Shown in pieces: positions 13,290 to 26,268 of a stretch of 64,000 nucleotides of DNA. The notes beneath the pieces are model-generated. The model saw nothing but the letters and a program-made list of their open reading frames with translations. It did no database searches and had not been told where the DNA came from. The stretch comes from Lithospermum erythrorhizon (lineage: Eukaryota > Streptophyta > Magnoliopsida > Boraginales > Boraginaceae). The translations under genes and the position numbers were made by a program. The DNA is taken from assembly GCA_019722365.1 (NCBI GenBank), contig JADFUC010001677.1:45236-109235 (forward strand), in the 5' to 3' direction. Within the stretch, counting starts at the first letter, position 1, and each line of letters opens with the position of its first letter.

Positions 13290-13455
13290 CAAACGAGGAA
13301 TCCAATCTTCAAATAATACACACACGAGGAATCCAATTCCAACACACAATACGAGGAATCCACCTCCAAATAATACACACATACGAGGAATCCACCTCCA
13401 AATAATACACATACGAGGAATCCACTCAAATAATACACATATGAGAAATCCACCT
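13290..13455. repeat. LTR minisatellite, about 29-bp unit
   Basis: Four to six imperfect copies of a unit built on gaggaatccacctccaaata plus atacacatac. The same array occurs at 20090-20270, 32160-32260, 45560-45690 and 53590-53690, and inverted at 11690-11790 and 57550-57680. Copy number differs from LTR to LTR. Confidence 0.85.
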
Positions 13456-13689
13456 CCACATAACTGCATTTGTGCCCACCTCCATCCTCCTCCCGACCGG
13501 TGCTACACCCCTCAATGCGCATATCACACCAAACCTCCCGAACTGTGGGCAACCCACACACATGGCACACCACACCAAACCTCCCTTGGCTGGTCACCAC
13601 CGCCTCCGCAAAGGACACAATAAAAGAATCAAACACATCAAAGACACAACCACGTATAATAGCCACACACAATCTCATAATATAAATCA

Positions 13690-13840
13690 TGTTCACAACT
13701 ATCCCATTATATAAGTCATAATCACTAATATCTCATTATATGAATCATAGTCTCAATTATCTCATAATATAACTCAGAATCTCAATTATTTTATCATATG
13801 AATCATAATCAGAATCCACACATAATATCAATCATAATCA
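13690..13840. repeat. Second LTR minisatellite (tctcataatatgaatcataa type)
   Basis: Imperfect repeats of about 28-30 bases combine tctcataatat and aatcataatctcaatta. Matching arrays lie at 20490-20640, 32510-32650, 45915-46040 and 53930-54060, and inverted in the plus-strand LTRs at about 11340-11540 and 57190-57320. Confidence 0.8.
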
Positions 13841-15107
13841 CACATAATTTTAATAATCCCAAGATATCACATTTAATATATACAACATAATATATATAAT
13901 AAAGGTCCCATCGCGAGATTTGTACTCACCTGAGCCCAAAAAGCACACGACTCTAGTACCTCAAGCATCTGTGCTCAACTCCTATTCAAGGAAATTATAC
14001 ATTATAAACACATTTTGTAGACAACCTCTCTAGCATCTATATAAACCCCGAGTGTTATAACACCACGCCTCACGATTCAAATTTACAACCCTTAAAGAAT
14101 CATCCTATCCCCAAGATCGTATACACTTTAATATTCCAACATAACCATATTCTAATCGCTAACTGGGTAGGGACCCATTATTCGGTCATCGCCTTATTAC
14201 CCTAAAATAACACTTTAAGCACATTCTAATCAATCCAACAATCAATTGACAACTAATTAATCCATTAAATACAACTCCAATTCAAACGCTAAATGCTATA
14301 CCTAACTTCCCCAAACTTTCAACCCAATTTACCTATCCATATCCAAAACTAATAATTCTATACCCAAACAACATATTAAAGTCATCTAACCTCATATTAC
14401 AATTTAAAGTTCATTTAAGAAAGTCAACAAAAGTCAAACCAACTTACACCACTTTTCTACCCCCAATAATCACTCAAAATCACCACTAATCCCCTATACG
14501 ATACCTTTATAACATTTCTATGCCATAATAAATTCAAGATCTAAAAAGTCACAAAATCCATAAAGTCAATCAACTTCTTCAAAACTCAAGAAATATCTCA
14601 AAAAGATTTGATCTTTCTTACCTAGATATGACGAGATGATGAGGAGAAGAAAATCCACAACTTTGTTCTTGAATTTACGCGACAATCGATGCAGAGAATG
14701 GAAAAAAATTCAAGGGGAAACAGAGCATTTCGCTACGGAGGCAATAGCGTTTTGGATGGTGATGAGATAAGTAAGTAGCGGATATTTGTAGGAAGAAATT
14801 TAGTTCGCTTGGTTTCGTTAATTTTACACCTTCCGCACTTAAATCTCAACGAAACTCGATTTCCATTGCAAGTATTCTCGAGGCATAGTTATTACTACTT
14901 CCTTCATCTCATACCTATCTCGATATATCGATATTATTCCAAAATTATTTATACTATCTCAGTCCCACTCACAAACCAAATATACCACCAACCGACCGAT
15001 TTGTTGATTTGTCCACTACTCAACTTCAAATTTTTAATTTCAATTCGAAATAGTCCACCGAGAAACTTATATACTATCAACATAATATCGTAAGAACGGT
15101 TATTTCC

Positions 15108-15121
15108 ATTCTACCCACCTT
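15108..15121 (-). other. Polypurine tract
   Basis: The minus strand reads aaggtgggtagaat directly before the LTR end GGAAATAACC. Its position next to the 3' LTR is as expected. Confidence 0.6.
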
Positions 15122-18100
15122 ATGTACCCTCGCCCCTCGGTTTACTTTAGACCCGATTTTTCTTATCGCCCCAACTCGCCTTCAATATATGCTCTTATTA
15201 CCTAATATCATGACATTCTGTCACCAATCACATTCTAACATAGTCATTGACTTCGGGATATCGTGGTACGTCAGAAATACATTCGCAACGCACTCGAATA
15301 TTACTTAATGCAACCTGATATTACACAATCTAATCATATCATAATCATTACTCATAATGTTCCTACCACGATATACGCCCTTCCTCATATCCTATATTAC
15401 AATAACACCCACAACTTATTTCTATCACAAGACATTATCATAAATCAACCATCAATAATACCATCAAAATCAATACCCATATCACCGATATCGTCAGGAT
15501 CCGCTTCATAATTCGTGTCATCATATTACCTCGTATCACTATCGATTCATTAATGTGCAAATTCTCTTATCAAACCCCTACTCATCAAATTATTTATTAC
15601 CGACATTTCGCATCCAGATGTAGTAAATACACCTAAGGTTTTCCAAAGATACAACCAATGCACACATCACTTAATACCCTATCATTCCTTAATACTCCCA
15701 CACATATCCTTTTAAAACACCACTTCATAGTATATCATATCGACCTTTAACAAATTTGCACATATTAGTCTACCTGCATGAGCATAAAGATCACACGCTA
15801 ATTAACAATACATTATCACATACACTTCCTATAATGCTCATTTACCATTCTCATAGCATCATGATTTCATCATCGTATAGGTCAATATCGTATTTTCCCT
15901 TGCACCTTTCATTTCATTTATATCAACACCATGCCATGCCATAACATCTTAACCATAAAGTTACTATTATCTCACCTTCACCATAGCATATATACCCTAG
16001 GTCTACTAAGCACATCATATATTTAGTCTTACCATGATTTATCAACATCCGATTTCCCACATGATAATTCCAACAACATGCATATATATATCATCCAATT
16101 GATAACCCTTTTTTGGTTAGACAAATTTTATTACTAGCTCCAATAGTTATCAATATCCCCCTTTTCGCATAATCTCACTCCTAATGTCTCAGCTTTCTAG
16201 TCTAGTTGAAAATTTCAATCTACCATATTCCTCTCACATCACACTTCATTCTAAACTTCATACTAACAAGTATCTAACGTTTCTACCAAAAATTGTTAAG
16301 ACATTAACGGCGCCGACTTCCTACCTCTTCCTTTAGTCCTCCTTCTCTCCGTATAAGACTTTTTATGAATCCTAATTCCCTGCTCACTTAGCAATATTAT
16401 CGTGATCCACCCAATGCCATTCCTTCATTAATTTAACATATCGAAACTTATATTCTCCGTGGGTAGTCATATCAAGTTCCATTCTTCCCTCACGCTCTTC
16501 ATCACCATTGTAGTCATTTTTCCTTTCCTCCCATCTTCATTTCAACAATATTTAACTCAACATCTCTTCAATAGCTCCGACGGAAGCATCCTAACACCGC
16601 TCGAAGAGCAGATACCGAGCAACTTCTTTCCTTACTTAAATTATCATCTCTGTTAACTCAGGTCTTACACTTCAATACGTCTTATACCCTCATACAATAG
16701 TCACTACTTTCCGATAAGGCCTTTATAATCAACACATAATATTTCCAAATATTTGTCCTTGAATTCATGAATTCCACTGTTGTATTCTAATTGACATCTG
16801 ACCTCGCTTTATTATTAACACCCACAAACTACGCACATCTGGACCACGCTCCCCGCGACTCATTACATAAATCCACGTAATCTTATAATTTCTCCACATA
16901 AACCTTGTACCACACTTCATAATGCATTCAACCTTACAGAGAAAAACTTGGGATCTACTCAGAATAATTCAATTATTATCCTTTATTAAGCATTTCTCCA
17001 AATCCATCATCCGTAATCAGCGAGTATAAATTTTTTTTTCGCATCTCTCAGAAATAAGGGTCAACGACTCCTCTCTTCCTCTCACGATACCACTATTCCT
17101 AAGTCACGATACGCCTCAAAATACTAAGTCCTATAGTATACACCCGTGATGAGCTCATTCTCATAACTATGCTCCCGAATTAATGTGCAACACGATATTC
17201 TACCACACTGTTAATACTCCATTATCCTCAGTGGATTTGTCAACCTTCATCTACACTAGTCCATTAATTCAAATCCTTACAACTAAAAATTCAGCACATC
17301 ACCATCATTAGTTTCCCCATATTATCCTTAAACAAAATTTCCATTTACACCGATAAGATCAACCATCATATTTTATGTCGGCATCCCAAGATTCAATACA
17401 AGCATTAATTCCCACCAATTTCTTCTTACCGTTAGTCCAACTTTCTCCGAGCGCCGATACTTCAAATCTTATACCCCATTTGGTAAGTCCATTTATAACC
17501 TCAACTCATCCTTGACAAATTTATCCCCAACCGCTGAATTGAAACACAATCAGTTATCACTTATCTTGTAACCAGTATGATATCGAAACATTTTACTCCT
17601 CTTATCACCTTAAATGTCGTAGTCCTCTATTCCTGACGAAGAAACCAAATCCGTACCTTTGATTCATTTAACCTTCTTAACCATCTATTCACGTCTCTTA
17701 ACCATAATTTATGAGATTCACCTCTTATAACTCTACTCAACCTATCTAACTACAAATTTAAATTTCCCAAATCAACATCTTTCGTTATATATAATTACAT
17801 AATATACTAAATCTTCAAGAACTATCATTCTTTTCATGTCTTTTCCTTGACTACTCGAACAACCAAATTGCACCACCCTTAATCAAATCTTTGATGTTCC
17901 AACTATTATTACCAAATTCATATCTTAATTTTTCATACTTTCTCCTTTTAATTCATGCCACGTATCCTACACCAGCCTAACATATACTCCACGTATCATA
18001 CCTTCCCATGGTTCTATTCCGTGCTTCCCGTTTCATCATAGTGCGACTATACACAACTTTATCATACATTAACAACCACCAACATCTCATTCCAATCTCA

Positions 18101-19428
18101 TCTCAATCATGTTCTGAAATTCCCAAAATTCCCCTCTATTTATCATCAACTTTAAATAATATATCACCATCCCGCTAAGATCCTTATTTCATAAAATTAT
18201 TCAACACTATGTATCCAGTCTCAAAGTTTTATTAATAGAGTACTACTAAACATCTTTTCTTTCTCCCAGAGTCCCAAATTTTTTTTTCCACTTTATTCTC
18301 CAAGCAACAATTCACAACTTAAGCAACTTAGAACTTCAAAATGACAATCAACTAAAATATTCATCTTTATCCCAATCTGTTCAGTTACATTAAATCCAAC
18401 TTCATATCCACTAATAGAGTACTCAGATACTTAATTCCACCAATACCAATTTTTTTCCAATATTTCAGATGTACCAACATATTCCAATACATCTAGATGA
18501 TCGATAACCTCGCACAATCAGCCAATCGTAACAACAGTTTTACGGAAAAATTCCCATTTCAGCTTATCCTCAATTCTCTTAGTATCCATCAAAATAGAAT
18601 TTCCCATATCAACCTATTACGACACTTACATCTTCTTCTTGCCTCTCATATTCATACCCCCACATCGACAACAAGATTCATTAACTCACTTCATCTTCAC
18701 GAGTGGCCCATCCTGATACGTTAACTAAATTAATCCTCTCTCTGTTCTAACATTTGGGTCCAACTATCATAATTACCAACACTCTTCCACCAACACTATT
18801 TCAGCGCACCGTTTAATCGCACGCATCTAAGGATAAAAATCTTATACCACAATCACCAGATACCTCTAATACTCTTAGATTTACATAAAACCTCAACCAC
18901 TCAACAACTCCAAGCAACTTCGACATTATAGATTTCCTTCCCCAAATATCTTTTGATACTCCTTTCTCCCCAACAAATTCCAACCACCCATCTAGTTTCC
19001 TTAATGTCTCAAGCTTTTCCAAACCCTTTCCGCTGAAGTTCACATCCTCTATAACTACTATTATCCAGAGTAAAAGACAGAATCCACTCAACTTCAACGG
19101 AACCCACTATCCAGGTAGTATCATCAATGACAACACGTGAGGCTCTTCATAATCCAACTTCAATTATCTACTCATCAAAGTTACTAGCCGCTCCAATTCT
19201 TATGTCAACTTACAACAACGAACACGATTCATCTCAACCTTCCTCTAAGGGTACTCACACGCTAGCTCGGGATGAAAATCTTCCAGGTGGCATCCTCAAT
19301 ACCAACGGTCAACGAAAAGAAAAGAAATTCACTCCACAAAGCAAGCACTGAATATCTAATAAACCACTTGACCATCTTACACCTGTGCACGTGAACCACA
19401 CTGTGACACCACGTAAAACTGAAACCTA
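15122..19428 (-). mobile_element. Non-coding internal region of a LARD-like LTR element
   Basis: About 4.3 kb lies between a polypurine tract and a primer site, flanked by two B-type LTRs in the same orientation. I find none of the marks seen in the other gypsy copies in this window: no KKKDG block of RT, no FVVVxxDDILIY, no DASxxGLG of RNase H, no integrase WVIVD block. The longest frames are about 95 codons and unremarkable (for example 18813-19097 minus). The plus strand is strikingly poor in G. This fits a large retrotransposon derivative that would need proteins supplied in trans. Complete decay of an old coding region is the alternative. Confidence 0.6.
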
Positions 19429-19443
19429 AGCTCGGGAGCACCA
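19429..19443 (-). other. Degenerate primer-binding site
   Basis: The plus strand reads agctcgggagcacca, where sister elements read aggctctaatacca, four bases before the LTR end TGTAATC. The tRNA-Met type is inferred from position and the shared ends. Confidence 0.5.
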
Positions 19444-19447
19444 AAAT

Positions 19448-21864
19448 TGTAATCTATTCGCCACAAAAGTCGGGCCGCCTGAGGTTATGGATGACAACAT
19501 AAAAGACCCCCATTTGACATTAATAAATAATAAAATACACTTTTGTCCATCGCGCGAACTAACAACATACAATAAAAAACAACGAACAACATAATACAAA
19601 TTCACCTTAATTATACAACTCAAAGATACGCTAATCTAAATACAACATAGGAAAGTTTGACAAACTGCATCCCCAATGAAATACAATACCCAAGTCTCAC
19701 AATACAAATCGACAACAGTGGAAATGATCACGAGGATTTCCTATGCCACCACCGCTTCATCTACGATCTTCAACTGCAGCCTATCAATGCAGCTACTCGA
19801 CAACCTCAACAATCAACCTCTTAGAACCTAGCATAAACGCACGCCCATGAGAAAAGGAGTCACTATTGTCAAGCGAATACAAATACCACACACTTGATCC
19901 CCATATATTATTCATACTTATATAAATAACATATGCTTATACATCAACCAGCCACACAATGAATAGTCCACAACTCACATATAATCCTCTTATACGATGT
20001 TACATAATACTATACACATGAGCTTATAATCATAAATAACGCATATTCATTCAAGGGAAACAAGCCAAAGATTAATAAAGGCATCAAATGAGGAATCCAC
20101 CTCCAAATAATACACACATGAGGAATCCATCTCCAAATAATACACACAATGGGTGAATCCACCTCCAACAATACACATTACATGAAGAATCCACCTCCAA
20201 ATACATACGAGGAATCCACCTCCAAATAATACACATACGGAGTAATCCACCTCCAAATAATCGATGAGTCCTCCACTCATCCTCCCAACCGAGGCTACAC
20301 CCCTCAACGTGCATAATACACAAAACCTCCCGAATCCACCTGCAACCCACACACAATATGCACACTACACCAAACTCCCGGCCGGGGTCACCACTGGCCT
20401 CCAAGTAACACACAAAGCAATCAAACACATCAAAGACACGCCCACAATAATATCACACAAAGCACAATAAAATCTCATAACCCGAATCATATTCACAACT
20501 ATCCCATGATATATAACATAATCACTAATATCTCATGATATGACTCATAATCTCAATTATCTCATAATATAACCCAAAATCTCAATTATTTCATAATATG
20601 AATCATAAATCAAAATTTTTTCATAATACAGTCATACTCACACAATACACATATCAAAATAATCCCAAGATATCACATGTAATATATGCAACATAATATA
20701 TATGAAAGGTCCCCATCGTGAGATTTGTACTCATCTCTCTTGAGCCCAAAAGGAATAATGACTCTAGGCAGCCCTCGTATAGATCTGTGCTCAACTCCTA
20801 TTCAAGGAAATTATACATTATAACACATTTTGTAGAATAACCTTCTTAGCATCTATATAAACCCCGAGTGTTATACCAATGCCTCACATTCAAATTTACA
20901 ACCCTTAGCAATCATCCTATCCCCAAGATCAGTATACGCTTTAATATTCCAACATAACTACATTCTAATCGCCAACTTCGTAAAATTCAATATTCTGGCC
21001 ATCGCCTTATTACCCCAACAATAACACTTTAAGCATTATTCTAATCAATCCAACAATCAATTGACAACTAATTAATCCATTAAATATAACCTCTCCAATT
21101 CAAACGCTAAATGTTATACGAACTTTCCAAACTTTCAACCCAATCTCTACCTATCCATATCCAAAACCAATAATTCTATACCCAAAAACTATATTAAAGT
21201 CCTCTAACCTCATATTACAATTCTAAAGTTTATTTAATAAAGTCAATAAAAGTCAACCCTCAACTTACACCACTTTCTAAATCCCCCAATAATCACTCAA
21301 AATCACCGCTAACTCTATACGATACTAAGATAAATACTTATGCCGTAATAGTTCAAGATCTAAAAGTCAACAAAAATCCATAAAGTCAACTTCAAAACTC
21401 AAGAAATATCTCAAAAGATTTGATCTTTCTTACCTGGGAGCATGATGAGGACGATGAGAAAAGAAAATCCACAACTTTGTTCTTGAATTTAGGCCAAGCA
21501 ATCATTTAGAAATGGAAAAAATTCAAGGAGAAACGGAGATAAATAAGCATAGCTGATATTTTTGGAGGGAAGGTAAATTTAAGTTCCGCTTTTGGTTTCA
21601 AGTTAATTTACACCTTCCGCACTTAAATCTCAACGAAACCGATTTCCATTGTATTATTCCCCGAGGCATATATTACTAGTCATCCTATATATCATATTAT
21701 TCCAAAATTATTTATACTATCCATGAGTCCCACCACAAACCGAAATAATATACCACCAACCGACGATTTGTTGAATTCTCCACTACTCAACTTCGGAATT
21801 TTTAATTTCACCCGAAATACTCCACCAGAAACTTATATATACTATCAACATAATATCGTAAGGA
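19448..21864 (-). mobile_element. 5' LTR of LARD-like element, subfamily B (outer end lost)
   Basis: It starts TGTAATCTATTCGCC next to the primer site and aligns with 12619-15107 throughout, including both minisatellites and the aacttatatactatcaacat block. Homology stops at cgtaaggaac (21864). The last dozen bases expected (ggttatttca) are missing, so the outer end was removed at the junction with the next repeat. Confidence 0.8.
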
Positions 21865-23275
21865 ACATGTCAATGCAGGTTATGATTACGAGAACGATAT
21901 ACATGTAATTGTCAGATGATTATGTGTGATTCATTTGTGTGATCCATGTTATGATTATGTGATTACATTCCTGTGGCGTCAAGATTGCTTCGAGGTAAGT
22001 AATAACTTGAACTCCCAACTTATATTTCTGAATTCTGTGGCCTGTCGCCACTATTGTATTCTCGTACCTCACGGCACTTATGTATTTCTCGTGGCCTCAT
22101 TTCTGCGATTGTGTTTGGACTTTATTGCGAGATGTTTAGCTGTGGGCGCTGATATTGCTTGGGAGCAGAGTAGATGGTTATTGAGAGGTGATGGTTAGAG
22201 TTATGTATGTCTTCAGTGACTTCGAGTATTAGGATACGAATTTGAATTGGGATGGTTCTGTTGTTGCTCTTAAGAGTTTGTGTATCACCTTTTATACGCC
22301 TAAGATAAGAGCTGCCAGGTATCGCCTTATACATCGGTATAAGAGTGTTAGGTATCGCCTTTATACGCCGGTATAAGAGCTGCACGCCTTTATACGCCGT
22401 ATAAGAGTTGCTATTTATCGCCTTTATACTTCGTATACGTTGTTATCGCCTTTATACTGTATAAGAGTTGTTTATCGCCTTATACTGCATAAGAGCGTTG
22501 TTTATCGCCTTTAGTACTGCATAAGAGCTGCCAGACGATCGGTCGAGCTTATGTGCATCGTGGATTAGAACTGACGGTATCTAGTCATTTGTTGATCACG
22601 ACTACGCATAGTTTTGTTAGGTCTCTGTGGATCGTAATTTCATGTGCTTGGTGTGATTTTATTCAGTGAGTTGTATTCATTATTGAGACCCTATATTCTA
22701 TGTTATGCCATGTGATGTATGAGAATTTTCTTTGAAAGTATAAATATGGCCTGGCTAGGTAGTCCCGGTTATATATCTATATATATACGCGTATTTGACT
22801 CCTATGTTAATTTGTTGTGTCGTGGCGTATGGTTTAAGTTTCACCCCGGTGTTAAGTTTCACTAAGCTTCGCGGCTTACACCCCTTTTCGCTTTGGGCGG
22901 CATTTCATTTGTGCCAGGTTGACAGGCGGCAGTTGAGCCGAGAGGCTGTTGGAGAGTTTGTTCCGAGTGGCTAGGTGAGCATCGGGTGGCTGAGGATCCT
23001 CACAGTCTCATTTTGATGTGTTGTCAACCGTTTTTGATTGTTGTACTTTATTTTTCAAACTTTAGCCTTGTCGGCAGTTGTCATTTTGTATTCTGAATAC
23101 AGTACTTATTCTTTTGTAGCCTTGCCGGCATTACTTTATTTGAGAGATGTTGTATATATATGGAGTGGGTTGGTTAGATATCAATTGATGGATTGTAAAT
23201 TTTAAACTGTGATTTTGGAAATATTATATGTAATCAAATTTTGAAGGAAACGAGTAGTTTTAAAACCGAGTCGTC
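21865..23275 (+). mobile_element. Partial LTR of another Tekay-like subfamily, plus orientation
   Basis: This has the layout of a gypsy LTR downstream half: a cttcgaggtaagt block like the ctcgaggtgagt block of the B LTRs (11258, 57058), a minisatellite, two agccttg(t/c)cggca motifs (23063, 23118), and an end ttttaaaaccgagtcgt close to the family end gtcgttaca. The start is cut at the junction with the B LTR. Neither a primer site nor a coding region follows, because copia sequence begins at about 23280. Assignment to a Tekay-like LTR is inference. Confidence 0.45.
22275..22535. repeat. Minisatellite, about 30-40-bp unit
   Basis: Seven or so imperfect copies of a unit made of tatcgcctttatac, gccg or tgt, ataagag and ttgtt or ctgcc. 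Each unit contains a small palindrome (ttatac and gtataa) that could form a hairpin. Unit length shortens toward the right. Confidence 0.85.
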
Positions 23276-23279
23276 CATC

Positions 23280-26245
23280 TATTGGTGATTCGTGTTCCAA
23301 TTATAATGACTCACCTCGTATGGCCGACCAAGTAATGTTATATACCCATTTAGACTTAACGGGCCAACCCCATCGTAATCTCGGCTGCGTGAAATCTTGC
23401 TTTCGCATATCGAATCCATTTCGCATTTCATGGCTATTAGCCATTTATCAAGATTCATACTCATCAGCCTCCCTCATAAGTGGTAGGCCCGCCACTTTCA
23501 ACCATAAAAGCTTCACCATACCAACGGGTCCGTTCTCGACGCATTCCGCTGTCTCCTAAGGCTGTTTTCCACAATTCCCTGTGAATCAAGAATCGGGTCT
23601 CCTATGCAAGAAGATTCTAATTCTTGTGGTGTGTCAGTCATCTCTACACCAGGTGTATTGATAGTCACTTCATCATCTTGAGTTTCCTCAAGATGAACAC
23701 CTTCACTCCTAGCTCTTTCCGACGTATATCTCCTTACAAGAAATATCGGATTCAGAACGTAGTATTTTATTCTCGTGTTTCAGGTAGAAGTAGTAACCAA
23801 CCGCTTTCTCGATACCACCAGTGGTATTTATCGATTTAGGCACTAGTCTATCTTTGTCAAATTCCTTGAACATAAGCCTTAGCCCCAAATTCGAGAAAAC
23901 CCAATTTTGGAAACTTCCCAAACTCAATTCATGAGGTATTTCATAAGGCCGATATAGTTGTATATTTTATTAAGTGCGAGTGATGCGCTTTGTGTTGTAT
24001 ATAAAAAAATTAACCGGGCAGATAGATAGTTTCATCATATATCGAACCATGTCAATCGCCGATTTTCCTTCAGACGCGGCGTTCTTAAGTGTGATGAAGC
24101 TAGAAATAATACCACACTCTTTGAGATGAGTATTCAACCCTTGACTTAAATATTCTCCTCCCTCTATGAATGCAGTATCTCGAACCTCTTTGACTTAAAT
24201 AATCAAGAATCTTTTATAGTCTTGTTCAATCAATTCTTTACTTCATCTAAGTTCCTCAGCGACTCACGTTAGTATTTTAATGTATATACATAACCACATT
24301 TCATCGTAATCACAGTAAGTTTAATGAAGTAACTATAACCATCTCGTGCAGATGTGTTCATTGGCCCATATAGATTGGTTTGTATGATCCCCAACACACA
24401 TTTGCCTTTCATTGTATCCAATGGCGGTATTTATTTGGTCATTCTCCCAGTAGGCAAGATTCATATGTATCCTATGATCCATAATCAAACCTTCAAGTAT
24501 TCCTACCTGCCGAAGTTCCCTTTGGATACTAGCATCAAGTTATATGACCTATTCTGTAATGCCATAGATATATAGGCTTTAAGCGTTATTCTTGTGCCTC
24601 ATCAATGTTATGTTCCTCGCTTAACATGTCTAGAGAGTCCAGACACATCTTGGAGAAATGTATTACTTTATATCACACATTTCTTATAGAGATCCTAAAT
24701 GCACGTATCACTTTTGAAACTAAGCAAAACCTTTCATTATTCAAAAATAACAAGAAAGTAGTATTAGCGTTATAAGGGCGCATCAAATATTGCTTAAATT
24801 AAACACGTCCGGAGGCAACTAAAATCGATGGATCCCACCGATGGCTTCAACTCGTGACGTCTCCCTTTACGCCGATCCATCTCTCCACTTCTAGTTTGTT
24901 TCTACTTGCCTCGTAGTTCCTAAGCACATCATGGCCAAATACGTAGAACTCACAAATAAGGACAAGCACCCACTAAGTAGAATTTAGAAGTTACAAACTT
25001 CAATAACATATATATATATATACCCGTAGCCGAAATGTCAAGTAGACCATTCTTCCTATCTTCCAAGAACTTCTTATGTGTGTCGACCGCTGACCCAGAT
25101 CCCACAAGAATAACACTTGTCCTCCTTTTATGCTATTTCGCCTAAATAGCTTCGTAACCTTAGGTTTCTTCGAACCTTTAGCCTTACCATTGTACTTTTT
25201 CTTAAATTTCTTTTTATTTTGGACCACCAAAATGTATAGGGCAGAGTCTTAGTCTTTCTCCTCTGATTTGTCTCAAGATTGTGATCATCTTATGCAGCTT
25301 TGTTTTAGAGATAAATCAAATTTATGCATGTCAAGTTCATCACAAACCTGAGAGAACTTCTCCGAGGACTTTTAGGATAAAGTGTCTACAAATTAGCTCT
25401 TTTTCTAAAACACCGTGAGCCCAAGATATCGAGTCAAGTTCTCGACCAAGCCTATCATTTAATGAGACACTGGCTCGCAACTTGTCCATTTCCCCAGCTC
25501 TTTTGTTGTCAATGAGCATGTATGCTGTCATATCTCTCATTTCTAGCTTCCTTCGTAATAACTCATCGAAGTCACGGGTACATGTCATATGCTTTCACCT
25601 TTCATATACCGAAGTTTGGAACGGTGTTCCATATCACAAGATAAGACATCGGACATCTACAACATCGCATTTGTGCTTTCAGAGGGTTCCTTCCCTATTA
25701 GTGGCGCCGCCATTTGGTCCTGGGACGGACCCCAGCTGCTCACATAATTGCTCTCTCCCGCTTGAGAACAATCTCAAGCTCTCGGCACTACCATCGGCTC
25801 AGTTGTTGAGCTTCGGCAGACTCAAGTGCAACCAAGCGAGTTTCTAGGTAGGTTAGCGCTCATTTAATTCTACAAGAATTAGTATGTAAATGAACAGCTT
25901 AGCAATCTATCATGTCAAACACTTACAAAATAGATTAGCACAATTAATACTCAAAATCTCACAAAATGTATTAGTATGCAAGACCTACTATATTGGAATT
26001 TCAAACGGCAACACTGCAACACATTTTGAAAAGCCAACATAGTAGTAGGTTAACTAAACAATTTTGTAAACACGACATAACTCTTCTGTTACTAGCATGC
26101 CTACAGGATGCTACCCAATGTGTATCAATCGGTTCCACAACGTTGCTGGAAATCACCGCTGTGTTCCACCAATTAAACCAACTTATTACTGAATGATCAT
26201 CCGAAGCCCACAACGTTAGTGAAATCACTTCAACATCATCCATCG
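23280..26245 (-). pseudogene. Ty1/copia gag-integrase-RT remnant
   Basis: Domains run right to left on the minus strand. Gag-like sequence lies at 25340-25590. A basic KKKFKKKYNGKAKGSKK stretch leads into a damaged CCHC zinc knuckle at 25100-25230. The integrase core at 24050-24180 carries GGEYLSQGLNTHLKECGII, which matches the copia block around the second catalytic Asp and the Glu. The integrase C-terminal part is at 23709-23927 (AVGYYFYLKHENKI). The RT start at 23380-23464 reads DKWLIAMKCEMDS, followed in another frame by PVKSKWVYN. Sequence stops inside RT at about 23280, where a foreign LTR abuts. Multiple stops and frameshifts make it dead. The order gag-integrase-RT identifies Ty1/copia as opposed to Ty3/gypsy. 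Confidence 0.75.
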
Positions 26246-26247
26246 CT

Positions 26248-26268
26248 GGCTCATCACGATACCAAGAC
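26248..26268 (-). other. Possible copia primer-binding site
   Basis: The plus strand tggctcatcacgatacca contains both halves of a tRNA-Met primer-site complement (tggctc and gatacca), separated by an extra five bases. Its position upstream of the gag-like region fits. Weak on its own. Confidence 0.3.

Larger units (their letters stand above)
9991..15107. repeat. Large inverted repeat formed by two LTRs
   Basis: Two arms of about 2.45 kb (9991-12435 plus and 12619-15107 minus) are separated by about 180 bases. Both arms are B-type LTRs pointing their primer-site ends at each other. Confidence 0.8.
12619..15107 (-). mobile_element. 3' LTR of LARD-like element, subfamily B, minus orientation
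   Basis: Its left edge tgtaatccacttcc fits the family end TGTAATC/TGTAACG. Its right edge cggttatttcc is one base off GGTTATTTCA. It is the reverse complement of the LTR at 9991-12435 along essentially its whole length: for example, ggacaaaagtgtat at 12308 mirrors atacacttttgtcc at 12743. The polypurine tract to its right marks it as the 3' LTR of the element ending at 21864. Confidence 0.8.

Noticed and set aside
22275..22535. CRISPR-like array
   Set aside because: The repeats are adjacent and imperfect with no unique spacers, and this is a plant nuclear context. It is a minisatellite.
25482..25847. 121-codon plus-strand frame as a gene
   Set aside because: It lies on the strand opposite the copia gag remnant and shows no motif. 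It is a shadow frame.
9094..26245. One copia element split by nested gypsy insertions (RNase H end at 9094-9720, gag-RT start at 23280-26245)
   Set aside because: Orientation fits, but the core of RT is missing from both pieces and the sequence where the 5' LTR should be (26269-27372) does not match the 3' LTR ending at 9093. Two different copia remnants are more likely.
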